A stretch of DNA of 64,000 nt from Streptomyces sp. LBL (GCF_029893585.1 NZ_JARXYX010000020.1:1-64000), one strand, 5' to 3'. Shown: positions 1 through 8,357, numbered from the stretch's first letter. Program-made: numbers and translations. The notes: a model not told the origin generated them from the letters alone.

Positions 1-89
1 CCTCGTACTGGATGTACTTGGGCTTTCGCCCGGTGCGGCGAGAGTGCGTGCCAGGCGTCGCGACGGGGCGAACATTGCCTGCCGCGGCA

Positions 90-626
90 CTAGCCGCGCC
101 CGTCCGTGCCGGCCCTCTTCGCCGTCGACAGTGCCACCCGGTTCCAGGTGTTGATCGTGAGGATCAAAGCCAGTACGTGGGCCAGTTCCTGTTCGTCGAA
201 GTGGGCAGCCGCCCGGGCGTAGACGTCGTCGGGGACGCCTGCGTCGGCTACCAGGGTCACCGCCTCCGTGAGGGCGAGGGCCGCCTGTTCCTTCTCGGTG
301 AAGAAGTGGCGGGCCTCGCTCCAGACGGCGACCAGGTGAAGCCGGTCCTCGCTCTCGCCGGCCTTGCGGGCGTCGTTCGTGTGCATGTGCAGGCAGTACG
401 CGCAGCGGTTGAGGTGCGAGGCGCGGATCTGGATCAGTTCGACCAGCGCCGGGTCGAGGCCTTCCCGGGCGGCGGCATCGAAGCCGACCAGGGCACGGAA
501 GACCTTCGGGGCGGACTTCGCGAAGTCCAGGCGGGCCCGCTCCCCGGCCGGCGTCGTGGGCGTCGCCGTGGGTGTCGCCCCGGCCGTCGCCGTGGGCGTC
601 GTATGTGTCGTCGTGTACGTCGTCAT
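90..626 (-). CDS. AhpD-like carboxymuconolactone decarboxylase family protein
   Basis: This protein of about 178 aa belongs to the AhpD/carboxymuconolactone decarboxylase superfamily, alkylhydroperoxidase-like enzymes that reduce peroxides with a CxxC pair. The signature EXXXCXXCXXXH-type segment is visible as RCAYCLHMHTNDARKAG in the middle of the chain, after IQIRASHLN. The N-terminus is a Thr/Pro-rich low-complexity stretch, so the start is uncertain. The ATG at 626 lies 7 nt after a TAGGTT -10-like box, fitting a leaderless transcript; ATG at 632 is the alternative. It is divergent from a MocR-type regulator that probably controls it. Family assignment is confident; the physiological substrate is unknown. 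Confidence 0.88.
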   Translation of the reverse strand: MTTYTTTHTTPTATAGATPTATPTTPAGERARLDFAKSAPKVFRALVGFDAAAREGLDPALVELIQIRASHLNRCAYCLHMHTNDARKAGESEDRLHLVAVWSEARHFFTEKEQAALALTEAVTLVADAGVPDDVYARAAAHFDEQELAHVLALILTINTWNRVALSTAKRAGTDGRG

Positions 627-632
627 GTGCAT

Positions 633-673
633 CAACCTACGGTCATGAAAGACCTTCTGTAGGGTGCATTTCC
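633..673. promoter_or_regulatory. Divergent promoter/operator region between the ahpD-like gene and the mocR-like gene
   Basis: This roughly 40-bp gap holds nested inverted repeats: outer CTAC/GTAG and inner GGTC/GACC around ATGAAA. A TAGGGT box at 660-665 sits 8 nt before the regulator's ATG, and on the other strand TAGGTT sits 7 nt before ATG 626. Both genes could therefore be leaderless. MocR/PdxR regulators commonly bind in such shared divergent regions. The operator assignment is inference. Confidence 0.4.
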
Positions 674-2116
674 ATGGACGAATCGTGGGTCAATTCTGCG
701 GAGCGGATCGGCGCCGACCTGCACCTGGAGCTGACCGGCCCGGGAGGTGGACGGGCCGCGCTGATCCGGGCGTTGCGTGAGGCCGTGCGCAGCGGACGGC
801 TCGCTCCCGGCACCCGGCTGCCCCCGTACCGTTCGCTCGCCGCCGATCTCGGGGTCGCCCGCAACACGGTGGCCGACGCCTACGCGGAGCTCGTCGCGGA
901 GGGTTGGCTGACTGCCCGCCAAGGGTCGGGCACCCAGGTCGCGGAACGGGCCGAGCCATTGCGACACGCCGTACGAGTGCCTCGTAAGGCACCTCCACGC
1001 GCGCGTGGACCGCGGCACGACCTGCGGCAGGGAACTCCGGACGCGTCGGCGTTCCCGCGCACGGCCTGGCTCACCTCCTACCGGCGGGCCCTCCAGCAGG
1101 CCCCCAACGAGGTGTTCGGGCCGGGCGACCCTGCCGGCCGCATCGAGCTGCGGGAAGCGCTCACGGAGTACCTGGCACGCGCGCGTGGGGTGCGCACCGA
1201 GCCGGGCCGGCTCGTCATCTGCTCAGGTTTCGGGCACGCGCTGCGGCTGCTCTTCGGAGCGGGAGTGCTGCGCGGTCCGCTGGCCGTGGAGGCGTACGGG
1301 CTGGGCTTCCACCGGGAACTGCTCCGGGCCGCAGGCGTACGGACCGTGCCGCTGCCCCTCGACGAACACGGCGCCCTTGTCGACCGGTTGGGGCGCGAGC
1401 GGGCGGTACTGCTCACGCCCGCACACCAGTTCCCGACCGGCGGGCCGCTGGATCCCGTGCGCCGGGCCGCGGTCGTCGACTGGGCACGCGCGCGTGGGGC
1501 GGTGGTCCTGGAGGACGACTACGACGGGGAGTTCCGTTACGACCGCAAGCCGGTCGGTGCCGTCCAGGGCCTGGATCCCGAGCGCGTGATCTTCATCGGC
1601 TCGGTCAGCAAGAGCCTGTCGCCCGCGGTGCGGCTGGGCTGGATGGCGCTGCCGGAGCGGTACGTGGAGGACGTACTCGAAGCCAAGGGCGAGCGCGAGG
1701 CCTGGGCGAGCGTGCTGGACCAGCTGAGTTTTGCCGACTTCCTCTCCTGCGGGTCCTACGACCGTCATGTGCGGCGCATGAGGCAGCGGTACCGCGGCCG
1801 TCGGGACCGGCTCGTCGCGGCGCTCGCCACACACGCGCCGCACGTCGAGGTCACCGGGGTGGCCGCCGGGCTGCACGCGGTGCTCAGGCTGCCGCCGGGC
1901 ACCGAACGCTCCACCCTCAAGGCCGCCGCATGGCAGGGCGTCGCCGTGGACGGCCTCGCCGAGTTCCGGCACCCCGAAACCGACATGGCGGCAGGCGACG
2001 GTCTGGTCGTGGGTTACGCGACGCCTTCGGAGCACGCGTACGGGGCGGCACTGGACGCGCTGTGCGGGGTGCTCCCACCGCAGGAGCCGCCTACGGCGGG
2101 TCCTGCGGTGGGATGA
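674..2116 (+). CDS. MocR/PdxR-family (GntR) regulator with aminotransferase-like domain
   Basis: This 480-aa regulator has an N-terminal GntR winged helix (about residues 25-95, with LPPYRSLAADLGVARNTV) followed by a fold-type I aminotransferase domain. The PLP-binding lysine is in GSVSKSLSPAVRLGW and the cofactor-contacting LEDDYDGEFRY segment precedes it, so PLP binding should be retained. MocR proteins are PLP-sensing or amine-sensing regulators that usually act on a divergent gene, here the AhpD-like peroxidase. I chose ATG 674 because the upstream extension overlaps the divergent gene. The gene contains three copies of the palindrome CACGCGCGCGTG (see findings). Family is certain; the effector is unknown. 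Confidence 0.92.
   Translation: MDESWVNSAERIGADLHLELTGPGGGRAALIRALREAVRSGRLAPGTRLPPYRSLAADLGVARNTVADAYAELVAEGWLTARQGSGTQVAERAEPLRHAVRVPRKAPPRARGPRHDLRQGTPDASAFPRTAWLTSYRRALQQAPNEVFGPGDPAGRIELREALTEYLARARGVRTEPGRLVICSGFGHALRLLFGAGVLRGPLAVEAYGLGFHRELLRAAGVRTVPLPLDEHGALVDRLGRERAVLLTPAHQFPTGGPLDPVRRAAVVDWARARGAVVLEDDYDGEFRYDRKPVGAVQGLDPERVIFIGSVSKSLSPAVRLGWMALPERYVEDVLEAKGEREAWASVLDQLSFADFLSCGSYDRHVRRMRQRYRGRRDRLVAALATHAPHVEVTGVAAGLHAVLRLPPGTERSTLKAAAWQGVAVDGLAEFRHPETDMAAGDGLVVGYATPSEHAYGAALDALCGVLPPQEPPTAGPAVG
996..1496. repeat. Three copies of palindrome CACGCGCGCGTG inside the mocR-like gene
   Basis: Exact 12-bp copies lie at 996-1007 (extended to a 16-bp palindrome 994-1009), 1176-1187 and 1485-1496. 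Further exact copies in the window are at 12941-12952 (TIR gene), 26966-26977 (hrpB) and 59745-59756 (beta-galactosidase). A one-mismatch copy lies at about 24814. All exact copies are in coding sequence, read as ARAR or HARV. Confidence 0.7.
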
Positions 2117-2263
2117 GCCGTCCGTCGGCTCCCAGCCGTTCTCGCCGAACGCGAACGCGAACACGGTCGGGGCCGGGGCCGGGACGACGGTGTGCGGGGC
2201 CGGGATGACCGCGTGCGGGGCAGGTCCCGAGGTTGAAGGCCGGCAGCCGTCAAGCCCCGTCAC

Positions 2264-3067
2264 TCACGGCTTGCGTCCCACCGCCCCGTAACCGGGAATG
2301 ACCCCGTCGTCCTGGCCCGGGATCGGCTCGCCCAGCTCGGGATGCCACAGCTGCGGGACGTCGACGCCGGGTTCGACGAGTTCCAGGGCGTCGAAGAAGC
2401 GGGTGAACTCCTCGCGGGAGCGCAGCGCCAGGGTGACGCCGGCCGCCTTGAGCTTCTCGGTGGCCGCCTGCGACTCCTCGGGCGTGAAGTCGGCCGTCGC
2501 GTGGCTGACCACCAGGTAGCTGCCGGAGGGAAGTTCGGACAGCAGTCGGCCGACCAACTCGTGCGCGCCGTCCTCGTCGGAGACGAAGTGCAGCAGCGCG
2601 ATGAGTGAGAGCGCGACCGGCCGGTCGAAGTCCAGGATCTTCCGGGCGCCTTCGAGGATGGCGTCCGGATCCCGTACGTCGGCCTGCAGATACTCGGTCA
2701 CTCCTTCGTCCGTGCCGCGCAGCAGGGCCTCCGCGTGGGCCAGGACGATCGGGTCGTTGTCGCAGTAGACGACCCGGGCGTCGGGGGCGATCTGCTGGGC
2801 GACCTGGTGGAGGTTCGGTTCGGTGGGAATGCCGGTGCCTACATCCAGGAACTGGCGAACGCCGTGCTCGGCGAGCCAGCGCGTGGCCCGCTGCATGAAC
2901 GCCCGGTTGACCCTGGCCATCACCGGCACCCTCGGGTCGAGGGCCAGCATCTGCCGTCCCATGGCTTCGTCCACCGGGTAGTTGTCCTTGCCGCCGAGGT
3001 ACCAGTCGTACATCCGCGCGGGGTGGGGCTTGCTGGTGTCGATCTCAACCATTAGTTCAGTACCCAT
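2264..3067 (-). CDS. SAM-dependent methyltransferase (PF04672/DUF574 type)
   Basis: This protein of about 267 aa matches the actinobacterial methyltransferase family once called DUF574. It starts with the family hallmark ARMYDWYLGGKDNYPVD, followed by the SAM-binding glycine loop FLDVGTGIPTEPNLHQVA and the acidic YCDNDPIVL strand. Members are abundant in Streptomyces and often lie beside XRE/DUF397 regulator pairs, as here; their substrates are unknown. It lies 65 nt downstream of the DUF397 gene on the same strand and may be the distal gene of that unit. Starts at 3067 or 3052 are both possible, since neither has a clear ribosome binding site. Confidence 0.9.
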   Translation of the reverse strand: MGTELMVEIDTSKPHPARMYDWYLGGKDNYPVDEAMGRQMLALDPRVPVMARVNRAFMQRATRWLAEHGVRQFLDVGTGIPTEPNLHQVAQQIAPDARVVYCDNDPIVLAHAEALLRGTDEGVTEYLQADVRDPDAILEGARKILDFDRPVALSLIALLHFVSDEDGAHELVGRLLSELPSGSYLVVSHATADFTPEESQAATEKLKAAGVTLALRSREEFTRFFDALELVEPGVDVPQLWHPELGEPIPGQDDGVIPGYGAVGRKP

Positions 3068-3131
3068 CAATTCAACGCCAAGACAAGGAAATTGAGCGAG
3101 AGTCAGACAATACGAGAGTCAGAAACAAACG

Positions 3132-3386
3132 TCACGACAGCAGAAAGTCCGCTTCCCCCGCCTTCGCGCCCTCGATGAACGCGGTCATCTCGTCCGTGCT
3201 GTAGATCAGCGCCGGTCCGTCCGGGTCGGTGGACTGGCGGACGGCGATCCGGCCGTCGGAGAGCTTCATCGCCTCCAGGCAGTTGCCGCCGTTGCCGCCG
3301 CTCCAGGGCTTGTGCCAGCCCTCGCTGCCCAACTCCCGCGCAGGCATGCCGTTGTAGACGCGTTTGCGCGGCTTGATGCGATCCAT
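3132..3386 (-). CDS. DUF397 domain-containing protein
   Basis: An 84-aa small acidic protein with DUF397 features: W-x-KPWSGGNGGNCLEA near residue 27, then DGRIAVRQSTDPDGPALIYS and a terminal FIEGAKAGEADF segment. In Streptomyces these proteins are encoded directly after XRE/DUF5753 (WhiJ-like) regulators and are thought to work with them in control of development and antibiotic production. Here its start codon immediately follows the regulator's stop codon, so the pair should be translationally coupled. The pairing and family are clear; the biochemical role is unknown. Confidence 0.93.
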   Translation of the reverse strand: MDRIKPRKRVYNGMPARELGSEGWHKPWSGGNGGNCLEAMKLSDGRIAVRQSTDPDGPALIYSTDEMTAFIEGAKAGEADFLLS

Positions 3387-4247
3387 TCACAGCTCCTTGC
3401 GGAGATCCCGGAGGATCTCCTTCGTGCGATGTGCAGTTGCGGCCTGCGCCGCCATGCGGTCCATGACCTCGAGGTGGGTCGCCACCTCTTCACGCGCGTC
3501 CAGGTAGACGGCGCCGGTCAGGTACTCGCTGTAGACCATGTCGGGAAGTTCCGGCACGGCGAATCGGAAGAGGACGAAGGGCCCGTACGTGCCCGGGTGC
3601 GCCCCGTTCTCGAACGGGGCGACCTGCAGGGTCACGTTGGGCAGCTTCGTCGCGTCGAGCAGCTTGTCGATCTGGGCACGCATCACCTCCGGGCCGCCGA
3701 CGGGGCGGCGCAGCACGGTCTCGTCCATCACGACCCACAGCCGGGGTGCTTCCTGACGGGTGAGCAGTTCCTGTCGTCGCATGCGCAGGGCGACATGGCG
3801 CTCGATGTCGTCGGGGCCCGTCTGCCCGATGGCACCGGACTCCAGGACGCCACGCGCGTAGTCCTCGGTCTGCAGCAGGCCGGGCACGAAGTGCGGCTCG
3901 TACTGCCGGATGAGGGCGGCCGCCCCCTCCAGGCTGACGTGCATCGAGAACCAGCCAGGCAGGACGTCGTGGAACCGCTGCCACCAGCCGGGTCTGTTCG
4001 CGTCCTCGGCCAGTTGCACGAAGGCCTCGGCCTCCTGGTCGGAGATTCCGTAGGCCTTCAGCAGCAGTTGGAGATACGGGATCTTGAGTGCGACCTCGGC
4101 CATCTCCATGCGGCGGACCGTGGCGGGGGCGACGCGGAGGATACGGGCGGCCTCCTCGCGTTTGAGTCCCGCGCGTTCGCGCAGGTCCAGAAGGCGCCGC
4201 CCGAGGACTACCTGACCGACCGTCGGCGCGGGCCGCGGTTCACTCAC
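3387..4247 (-). CDS. WhiJ-like XRE-family transcriptional regulator (HTH_31 + DUF5753)
   Basis: This 286-aa regulator has an N-terminal helix-turn-helix (about residues 12-65, LRERAGLKREEAARILRV with RRMEMAEVAL) and a C-terminal DUF5753 domain (from about YEPHFVPGLLQTEDYARG to the end). I chose GTG 4247 because a perfect GGAGG box lies just upstream; an upstream ATG would add 66 poorly conserved residues. The layout XRE regulator, DUF397 partner, nearby RsbW-like ATPase is the WhiJ/AbaA-type locus found in many Streptomyces copies (from memory). Ligand and targets are unknown. Confidence 0.92.
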   Translation of the reverse strand: MSEPRPAPTVGQVVLGRRLLDLRERAGLKREEAARILRVAPATVRRMEMAEVALKIPYLQLLLKAYGISDQEAEAFVQLAEDANRPGWWQRFHDVLPGWFSMHVSLEGAAALIRQYEPHFVPGLLQTEDYARGVLESGAIGQTGPDDIERHVALRMRRQELLTRQEAPRLWVVMDETVLRRPVGGPEVMRAQIDKLLDATKLPNVTLQVAPFENGAHPGTYGPFVLFRFAVPELPDMVYSEYLTGAVYLDAREEVATHLEVMDRMAAQAATAHRTKEILRDLRKEL

Positions 4248-4636
4248 ACCCTCCACCTCCACAAAGTCCCTGAATCGGCGGCCTCGAGAGAATCGGGCCG
4301 GTCCACCGAAGCATGCTGACAGCCCTGCGGCTCTGTTCGAAGGCCTCTTCGAAGATCGGTACGGATGCGTACGGAACGGATGCGCACCGGCCTTCGGTGA
4401 TCCCAACTGGCCTCGCTCGACATGCTGTTGCGAGCAGTGTGCCACGGCGCCTCACCGCGTCACGCGGCACTCTGCATTTTTCAGAGTGACACTTGCCAAG
4501 TGTTCACGGCGGGGCGATAGTGGCAAGCGTGATTCCGTCCGCGCCCTTAGGAACAGACGTTGCCGCAGGCCGCCCCCTCGGTCTCGGTGTCGATGGGGGT
4601 TCCCCCACTCGAACCCGTTCGAGAGCGGAGGAGGGA
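4248..4636. promoter_or_regulatory. Divergent intergenic region with hairpin and 15-bp palindrome
   Basis: This 389-bp region separates the WhiJ-like operon from the divergent ATPase gene. It contains a hairpin (CACTCTG at 4468-4474, CAGAGTG at 4482-4488) directly abutting a near-perfect palindrome at 4489-4503 with 7-bp arms ACACTTG/CAAGTGT around one C. Further left, TTCGAAG occurs twice around 4333-4353. The palindrome is a plausible operator for the WhiJ-like protein. The ATPase may start earlier, at GTG 4520 or 4529, so the right part could be coding. I see no separate gene. Confidence 0.5.
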
Positions 4637-5461
4637 GTGATCCCCGGCCAGGCCACTGCCGATCGCCGGTTCCGATTCGAGCTGGCCGCCCATCCGGGTT
4701 CCCCCGCTCAGGCCAGACGCCTGACACGGGCGCGACTGACCGGCTGGTCGGTCTGCGAGGACACTTGCGACTCGGCGGCTCTGGTGGTCTCCGAGCTGGT
4801 CACCAACGCCATCGTGCACACCGCGAGTCGCCGCGTCGTCTGCGAGTTGCACGACGGTGAGGACCTGGTGCGGATAGCCGTACGGGACGAAGGCTGCGCG
4901 CCGGGTGAGCCCCAGCCGTCGCCGCAGGGGGCCGAGGAGGAACACGGGAGGGGACTGTTCCTCGTCGACGCCCTCTGCCACGCCTGGGGCGCCCAGGAGC
5001 ACGGTCCCGGCCTGCTGGTCTGGGCCGAACTGCCCCGCAAGGCCGACACCCCGCGCTACGACACCGCTTCCCGCAACGACCTGGGCTGGGGCGCCCGCCC
5101 GAAACCGGGACCGTCCGGCAACCCGGGGGGCGCGACGGCACAGACGCACGCCGGGGAGCGAAACGAGCCGTATCCCGGCCCGGGAACCGGGATACACGCC
5201 GACCCGGAAACGGGAGTACTCCCCGGCTCGGGAACCGGGATACACCCCGGCACAGACACCGACATGCGCTCCGGCGCGGAGACCGAGGCCCGGCCCCCTC
5301 ACGGGGCTGCGGCCTCGACCGGCTTCGGCCTCGAGCCACGGCGTGACACCGCACGTGGCACGGATACAGGCAGAGGCACAGGCAGAGGCACGGATACAGA
5401 CACAGGTACAGGTGGCGCCGAGCGGGCCCGGCGTCGCGGGACGGGGACCGAATGGGCATAA
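4637..5461 (+). CDS. RsbW-like ATP-binding protein (HATPase_c_2) with repetitive tail
   Basis: This 274-aa protein has a histidine-kinase-like ATPase fold of the anti-sigma-factor/RsbW class in about its first 135 residues. The N box is LVVSELVTNAIVHT, the G1 box VRDEGC, and the G2 region HGRGLFLVDALCHAW. There is no phosphoacceptor domain, so it is a kinase-like or sequestering protein rather than a sensor kinase. The remaining 135 residues are Gly/Thr/Arg-rich low complexity with repeated PGTGIH-like and GTDTG units. GTG 4637 has an excellent GGAGGAGG site; 4529, 4520 and a TTG further up are in-frame alternatives. It pairs with the divergent WhiJ-like cassette and with the coupled downstream gene. 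Confidence 0.85.
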   Translation: MIPGQATADRRFRFELAAHPGSPAQARRLTRARLTGWSVCEDTCDSAALVVSELVTNAIVHTASRRVVCELHDGEDLVRIAVRDEGCAPGEPQPSPQGAEEEHGRGLFLVDALCHAWGAQEHGPGLLVWAELPRKADTPRYDTASRNDLGWGARPKPGPSGNPGGATAQTHAGERNEPYPGPGTGIHADPETGVLPGSGTGIHPGTDTDMRSGAETEARPPHGAAASTGFGLEPRRDTARGTDTGRGTGRGTDTDTGTGGAERARRRGTGTEWA

Positions 5462-5931
5462 GGGCTGGTTCCGGCGGCGGCCAGGTGCTGAGCCTGGACA
5501 CGCTGGTCCGCCTCGGACGCGGGCTGCACGCCTCGGGAACACCCCGACGCCTGCCCCTCCCCGAGGGCATGACCGCCCCGCTGGGGTGCGACGCGGTGGC
5601 GGTCCCCGCACGGTTCGGTCCCCTGTTGATGCCGCGACTGCCACGGGTCGGGTGCGTCTACGCCGATGAGGCGCGCTGGTGGTGGATCGTTCCGTCCGAC
5701 TCCGACTACGCCCTGGAGTGGCCCGCCCCGGCGCAGTACGCCACCGGAGCGGTCGTCCCGGACACCCCCAACGCTCCGGAGGCTCCGGAGGCTCCGGACG
5801 CTCCGACCGTCCCGGGCCTGATCCACCGGCCGTCAGGAACCGTTCCGTACACCCCGCCGATACCGTTGTACCTGGCCCTGTGCCTCCTGACGGGGGCGAC
5901 GCCGACATGGTCGAGGCCGGTCAGCGCGTAG
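5452..5931 (+). CDS. Hypothetical protein coupled to the RsbW-like ATPase gene
   Basis: A 159-aa protein of unknown function. Its ATG lies inside the last codons of the upstream ATPase gene (10-nt overlap), indicating translational coupling. The N-terminal 90 residues contain a conserved-looking core (GMTAPLGCDAVAVPARFG, then DEARWWWIVPSDSDYALEWP) of the kind often found behind such ATPase genes in Streptomyces (from memory). A Pro/Ala/Glu repeat (APEAPEAPDAP) follows. No enzymatic motif or membrane segment is evident. It probably functions with the ATPase. Confidence 0.75.
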   Translation: MGIRAGSGGGQVLSLDTLVRLGRGLHASGTPRRLPLPEGMTAPLGCDAVAVPARFGPLLMPRLPRVGCVYADEARWWWIVPSDSDYALEWPAPAQYATGAVVPDTPNAPEAPEAPDAPTVPGLIHRPSGTVPYTPPIPLYLALCLLTGATPTWSRPVSA

Positions 5932-6300
5932 CCCTCCCGGTGCCCCTCCCGACGACCCCGCACGACAGGCCTCCCGATGCCCCGTCACGACGGGCCCTCC
6001 CCATAGCCCTCCCGACGGCCCACTCCGATTGCTCACTGGTCTTGACGCACGTCGCCATACGGGAGGCATTGCTCGCCCGCCACAGTTCGACGGCGGCGTC
6101 CGCTGTGGGACTGACAGCCGTGATGTGGCGATCGACGAGCATGTCGGGCAGAAGAATGTCCGCCGCAAAGGCATCGCAGGCCGCGTCCTCCAGGGCAGTC
6201 CCGCCGTCTTGCTCGGCCAGCAGCTCTTGACGCGCGATCTTCGTCGTCCACGCCCCCCCGAGGGCAGCCGCAGTCAGCAGAGGCCGAAGAGGATCACGCC
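5921..6300 (-). pseudogene. ImmA/IrrE-family (DUF955) peptidase remnant
   Basis: On the minus strand an open frame reads KIARQELLAEQDGG, then AACDAFAADILLPDMLV, then ADAAVELWRASNASRMATC. The A-x-x-FAA-x-x-LLP pattern followed by a W-R-x-S-x-x-S segment is typical of the region after the HExxH motif in ImmA/IrrE peptidases. No HExxH, no start codon and no ribosome binding site are found upstream, and the C-terminal end runs into degenerate CTCCCGACG-type repeats (5935-6025). I read it as the C-terminal relic of such a gene. The family call is moderately supported; the limits are approximate. Confidence 0.5.
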
Positions 6301-6400
6301 GATGGGGCAGACCGCAGGTCAGTGCAGATCAACCCTTCCGTTCAAAGGAGCTATACCCAACTGCGAAGGCGGCTGTGCCACTTGCTGTGGCGTCGAGAGG

Positions 6401-7372
6401 TCAGGCGCGGAGTAGGTCGGTCGAGACCGTCCAGAGGCGCTTGGCGGTGGCGGGATTGAGCGCCCATTCCTTGACGCCGTGTGGGTGCTGCGCGAGGTCG
6501 GCGTCGTTCGACACGGTGTAGGCCTCTTGTGCATCGTCGAGGTAGTGGCCTCCGGAGTGAGCGAACTCGGGGGCGACGGCCGCGACGATGCTGGTGGCGG
6601 CCCCCTGCTCGACCGTTTTGTACGTGAAGACTCCGGCGGCCTCGGCCGCATCGAGCGACTCCTTCTGTTGCGTGGTGAAGTTCCGCTGCAGTCCCGTTGC
6701 GACACCGCCCGGGTTCACCGCATTGGCAACGATGCCGTCGGACGCCCAGAGGCGGGTCGCCTCGACGGCGAAGAGAGAGTTCGCCGTCTTCGACTGGGCG
6801 TAGGCAATCTGCGGGTCGTAGACGCGACGCTCGAAGTGGAGGTCGTCGAAGTCGATGCCGGAGCGCATGTGCGCCGTCGAACTGACCGAGACGATCCGTG
6901 CTCCGTCGCGGTCGGACGCTCCCAGGGCCAGGGCGCCGTGAAGGCCGGCGGCCAGGGCGAAGTGGCCGAGATGGTTTGTCGCGAATTGCAGCTCCCAGCC
7001 CTCACGTGTTCGTTCGAGGCCGCCGGTGACCACGCCCGCGTTGTTGATCAGCAGGTGAAGCGGGCCGCCCCACGCGTCGACGAATCGCGTAACGGTGGTC
7101 CTGTCGGCGAGGTCGAGCTGGACGACTCGGGGCCGGATCTCTCCGGTCGATTTCGCGATCGTCTCAGCGGCGGCGTCACCCGCATTCGTGTTCCGGACAG
7201 CGAGCGTCACCTCCGCCCCGGCAGAGGTCAACGCACGAGCCGTCTCGATCCCGATTCCGGAGGAGGCTCCCGTCACGATCGCGCGGAGGCCGGTGAGGTC
7301 GACGCCCCGCAGTACCTCGTCCGCGGTGCTGGAGGAGGTGAAGGGTGTGGAGATGGGTTCGCGAGTGGTCAT
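6401..7372 (-). CDS. SDR-family NAD(P)-dependent oxidoreductase
   Basis: A 323-aa short-chain dehydrogenase. The cofactor motif TGASSGIG is at residues 34-41, followed by LLINNAG, the SVSST strand with catalytic Ser, and YAQSK with catalytic Tyr and Lys. After that comes NAVNPGGVATGL. The length and order resemble the retinol dehydrogenase/WW-domain oxidoreductase-like SDR subgroup, but the substrate cannot be read from sequence. ATG 7372 is chosen because the longer frame crosses into the divergent TetR gene. The 63-bp intergenic region carries a strong inverted repeat, so it is probably repressed by the neighbouring TetR protein. Confidence 0.93.
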   Translation of the reverse strand: MTTREPISTPFTSSSTADEVLRGVDLTGLRAIVTGASSGIGIETARALTSAGAEVTLAVRNTNAGDAAAETIAKSTGEIRPRVVQLDLADRTTVTRFVDAWGGPLHLLINNAGVVTGGLERTREGWELQFATNHLGHFALAAGLHGALALGASDRDGARIVSVSSTAHMRSGIDFDDLHFERRVYDPQIAYAQSKTANSLFAVEATRLWASDGIVANAVNPGGVATGLQRNFTTQQKESLDAAEAAGVFTYKTVEQGAATSIVAAVAPEFAHSGGHYLDDAQEAYTVSNDADLAQHPHGVKEWALNPATAKRLWTVSTDLLRA

Positions 7373-7379
7373 GACGGCG

Positions 7380-7409
7380 ACTATACGCACTGGACTTGAT
7401 TTGTATAGT
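7380..7409. promoter_or_regulatory. Likely TetR operator (ACTATAC-N16-GTATAGT)
   Basis: Perfect 7-bp inverted arms ACTATAC (7380-7386) and GTATAGT (7403-7409) are separated by 16 bp between the divergent SDR and TetR genes. The spacing and position fit a dimeric TetR-family site that overlaps both promoters. The repeat is seen directly; binding is inferred. Confidence 0.6.
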
Positions 7410-7435
7410 GCGGCTCTCGCTCGTATGCTCGTTTC

Positions 7436-8011
7436 ATGAGCAGTCCCGATGTTGGCCACCCGCCGTCGACAGTCGCCGATACCGACCGTCGGTCCATGGT
7501 TCTGGACTCCGCCATGGTCACGTTCGCGCGATTCGGTTACAGGAAGACCTCGATGGAGGAGGTGGCGCGGGCGGCGCACATCTCCCGGCCCGGGCTCTAC
7601 TTCCTCTTTTCCTCGAAGGAGACTCTGTTCCGTGCCGCGGTCACCCAGGCCTTGGATCGCGACATCACAGCGGTCGAACACGTCCTGGCCGACACCGGCC
7701 GACCCCTTCCAGAGCGCCTCGTCGAATCGTTCGACCAGTGGGCGGGCCGCTACATCGGTCCGCTGACGCGCGATGTCGCGGTGGTCATCGAGGACAATCC
7801 CGACCTCCTCGGAGAGATCGTCGAGACCGCGCCGCGACGTTTCGAGGAACTGATCACAGACGCGATCGCCGTCGCGTCAGGACGAGCGGCGGCCTCCGCT
7901 GTCGCGCAGACGATGATCAGCGCGTCGATCGGCCTCAAGCATCAGGCCGCGTCACGGGAGTTCTACCTCGAACGGCTGGAGGTCGCTATCGATCTCCTGG
8001 TGCGGCGCTGA
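7436..8011 (+). CDS. TetR/AcrR-family transcriptional regulator
   Basis: This 191-aa protein carries an N-terminal TetR helix-turn-helix (about residues 20-65: VLDSAMVTFARFGYRKTSME, EEVARAAHISRPGLYFLFSS, then KETLFRAAV). The C-terminal ligand domain is unclassified. It is divergent from the SDR gene and separated by an inverted repeat, the classic arrangement of a local repressor and its target. Start ATG 7436 lies 26 bp after the right operator arm. Family is certain; the inducer is unknown. Confidence 0.93.
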   Translation: MSSPDVGHPPSTVADTDRRSMVLDSAMVTFARFGYRKTSMEEVARAAHISRPGLYFLFSSKETLFRAAVTQALDRDITAVEHVLADTGRPLPERLVESFDQWAGRYIGPLTRDVAVVIEDNPDLLGEIVETAPRRFEELITDAIAVASGRAAASAVAQTMISASIGLKHQAASREFYLERLEVAIDLLVRR

Positions 8012-8357
8012 AGACGCCTACCGAAGCCGCGCGAGCTCGGCCGCCGCATAGGGCCGCGCCCTCGGACGGCGGGGGCCTGACATCCGACCTCAACCGGTCA
8101 CCGCAGCCTGGACAACGCAATGCGCGCACAGGTCCACCGACCCCGGCCACCGCACCAGACCGGGTGCAGCTCGGATTGCGAACCGCGATCACTGTACGGC
8201 CGCTTCCTCGGAGATGCCCTGGTCCGCCGGCGCTGAGGGTGGCTCCGTGCGCGGCGGACGCCGTGGTTGCCCTCGCACGGTTGTCAGAACGTCGCCGTCC
8301 AGCTGGAGCAGAGGGGAAGGAGAACGGTTGTGGTTGGTGGTCCTTCATGCTGGGCTC
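8012..8357. other. Non-coding/degenerate stretch
   Basis: About 345 bp between the TetR regulator and gene debris. I found no frame with convincing codon bias, homology-like motifs or a ribosome binding site, and no strong hairpin. Given the broken genes that follow, it is probably decayed sequence. Confidence 0.4.
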
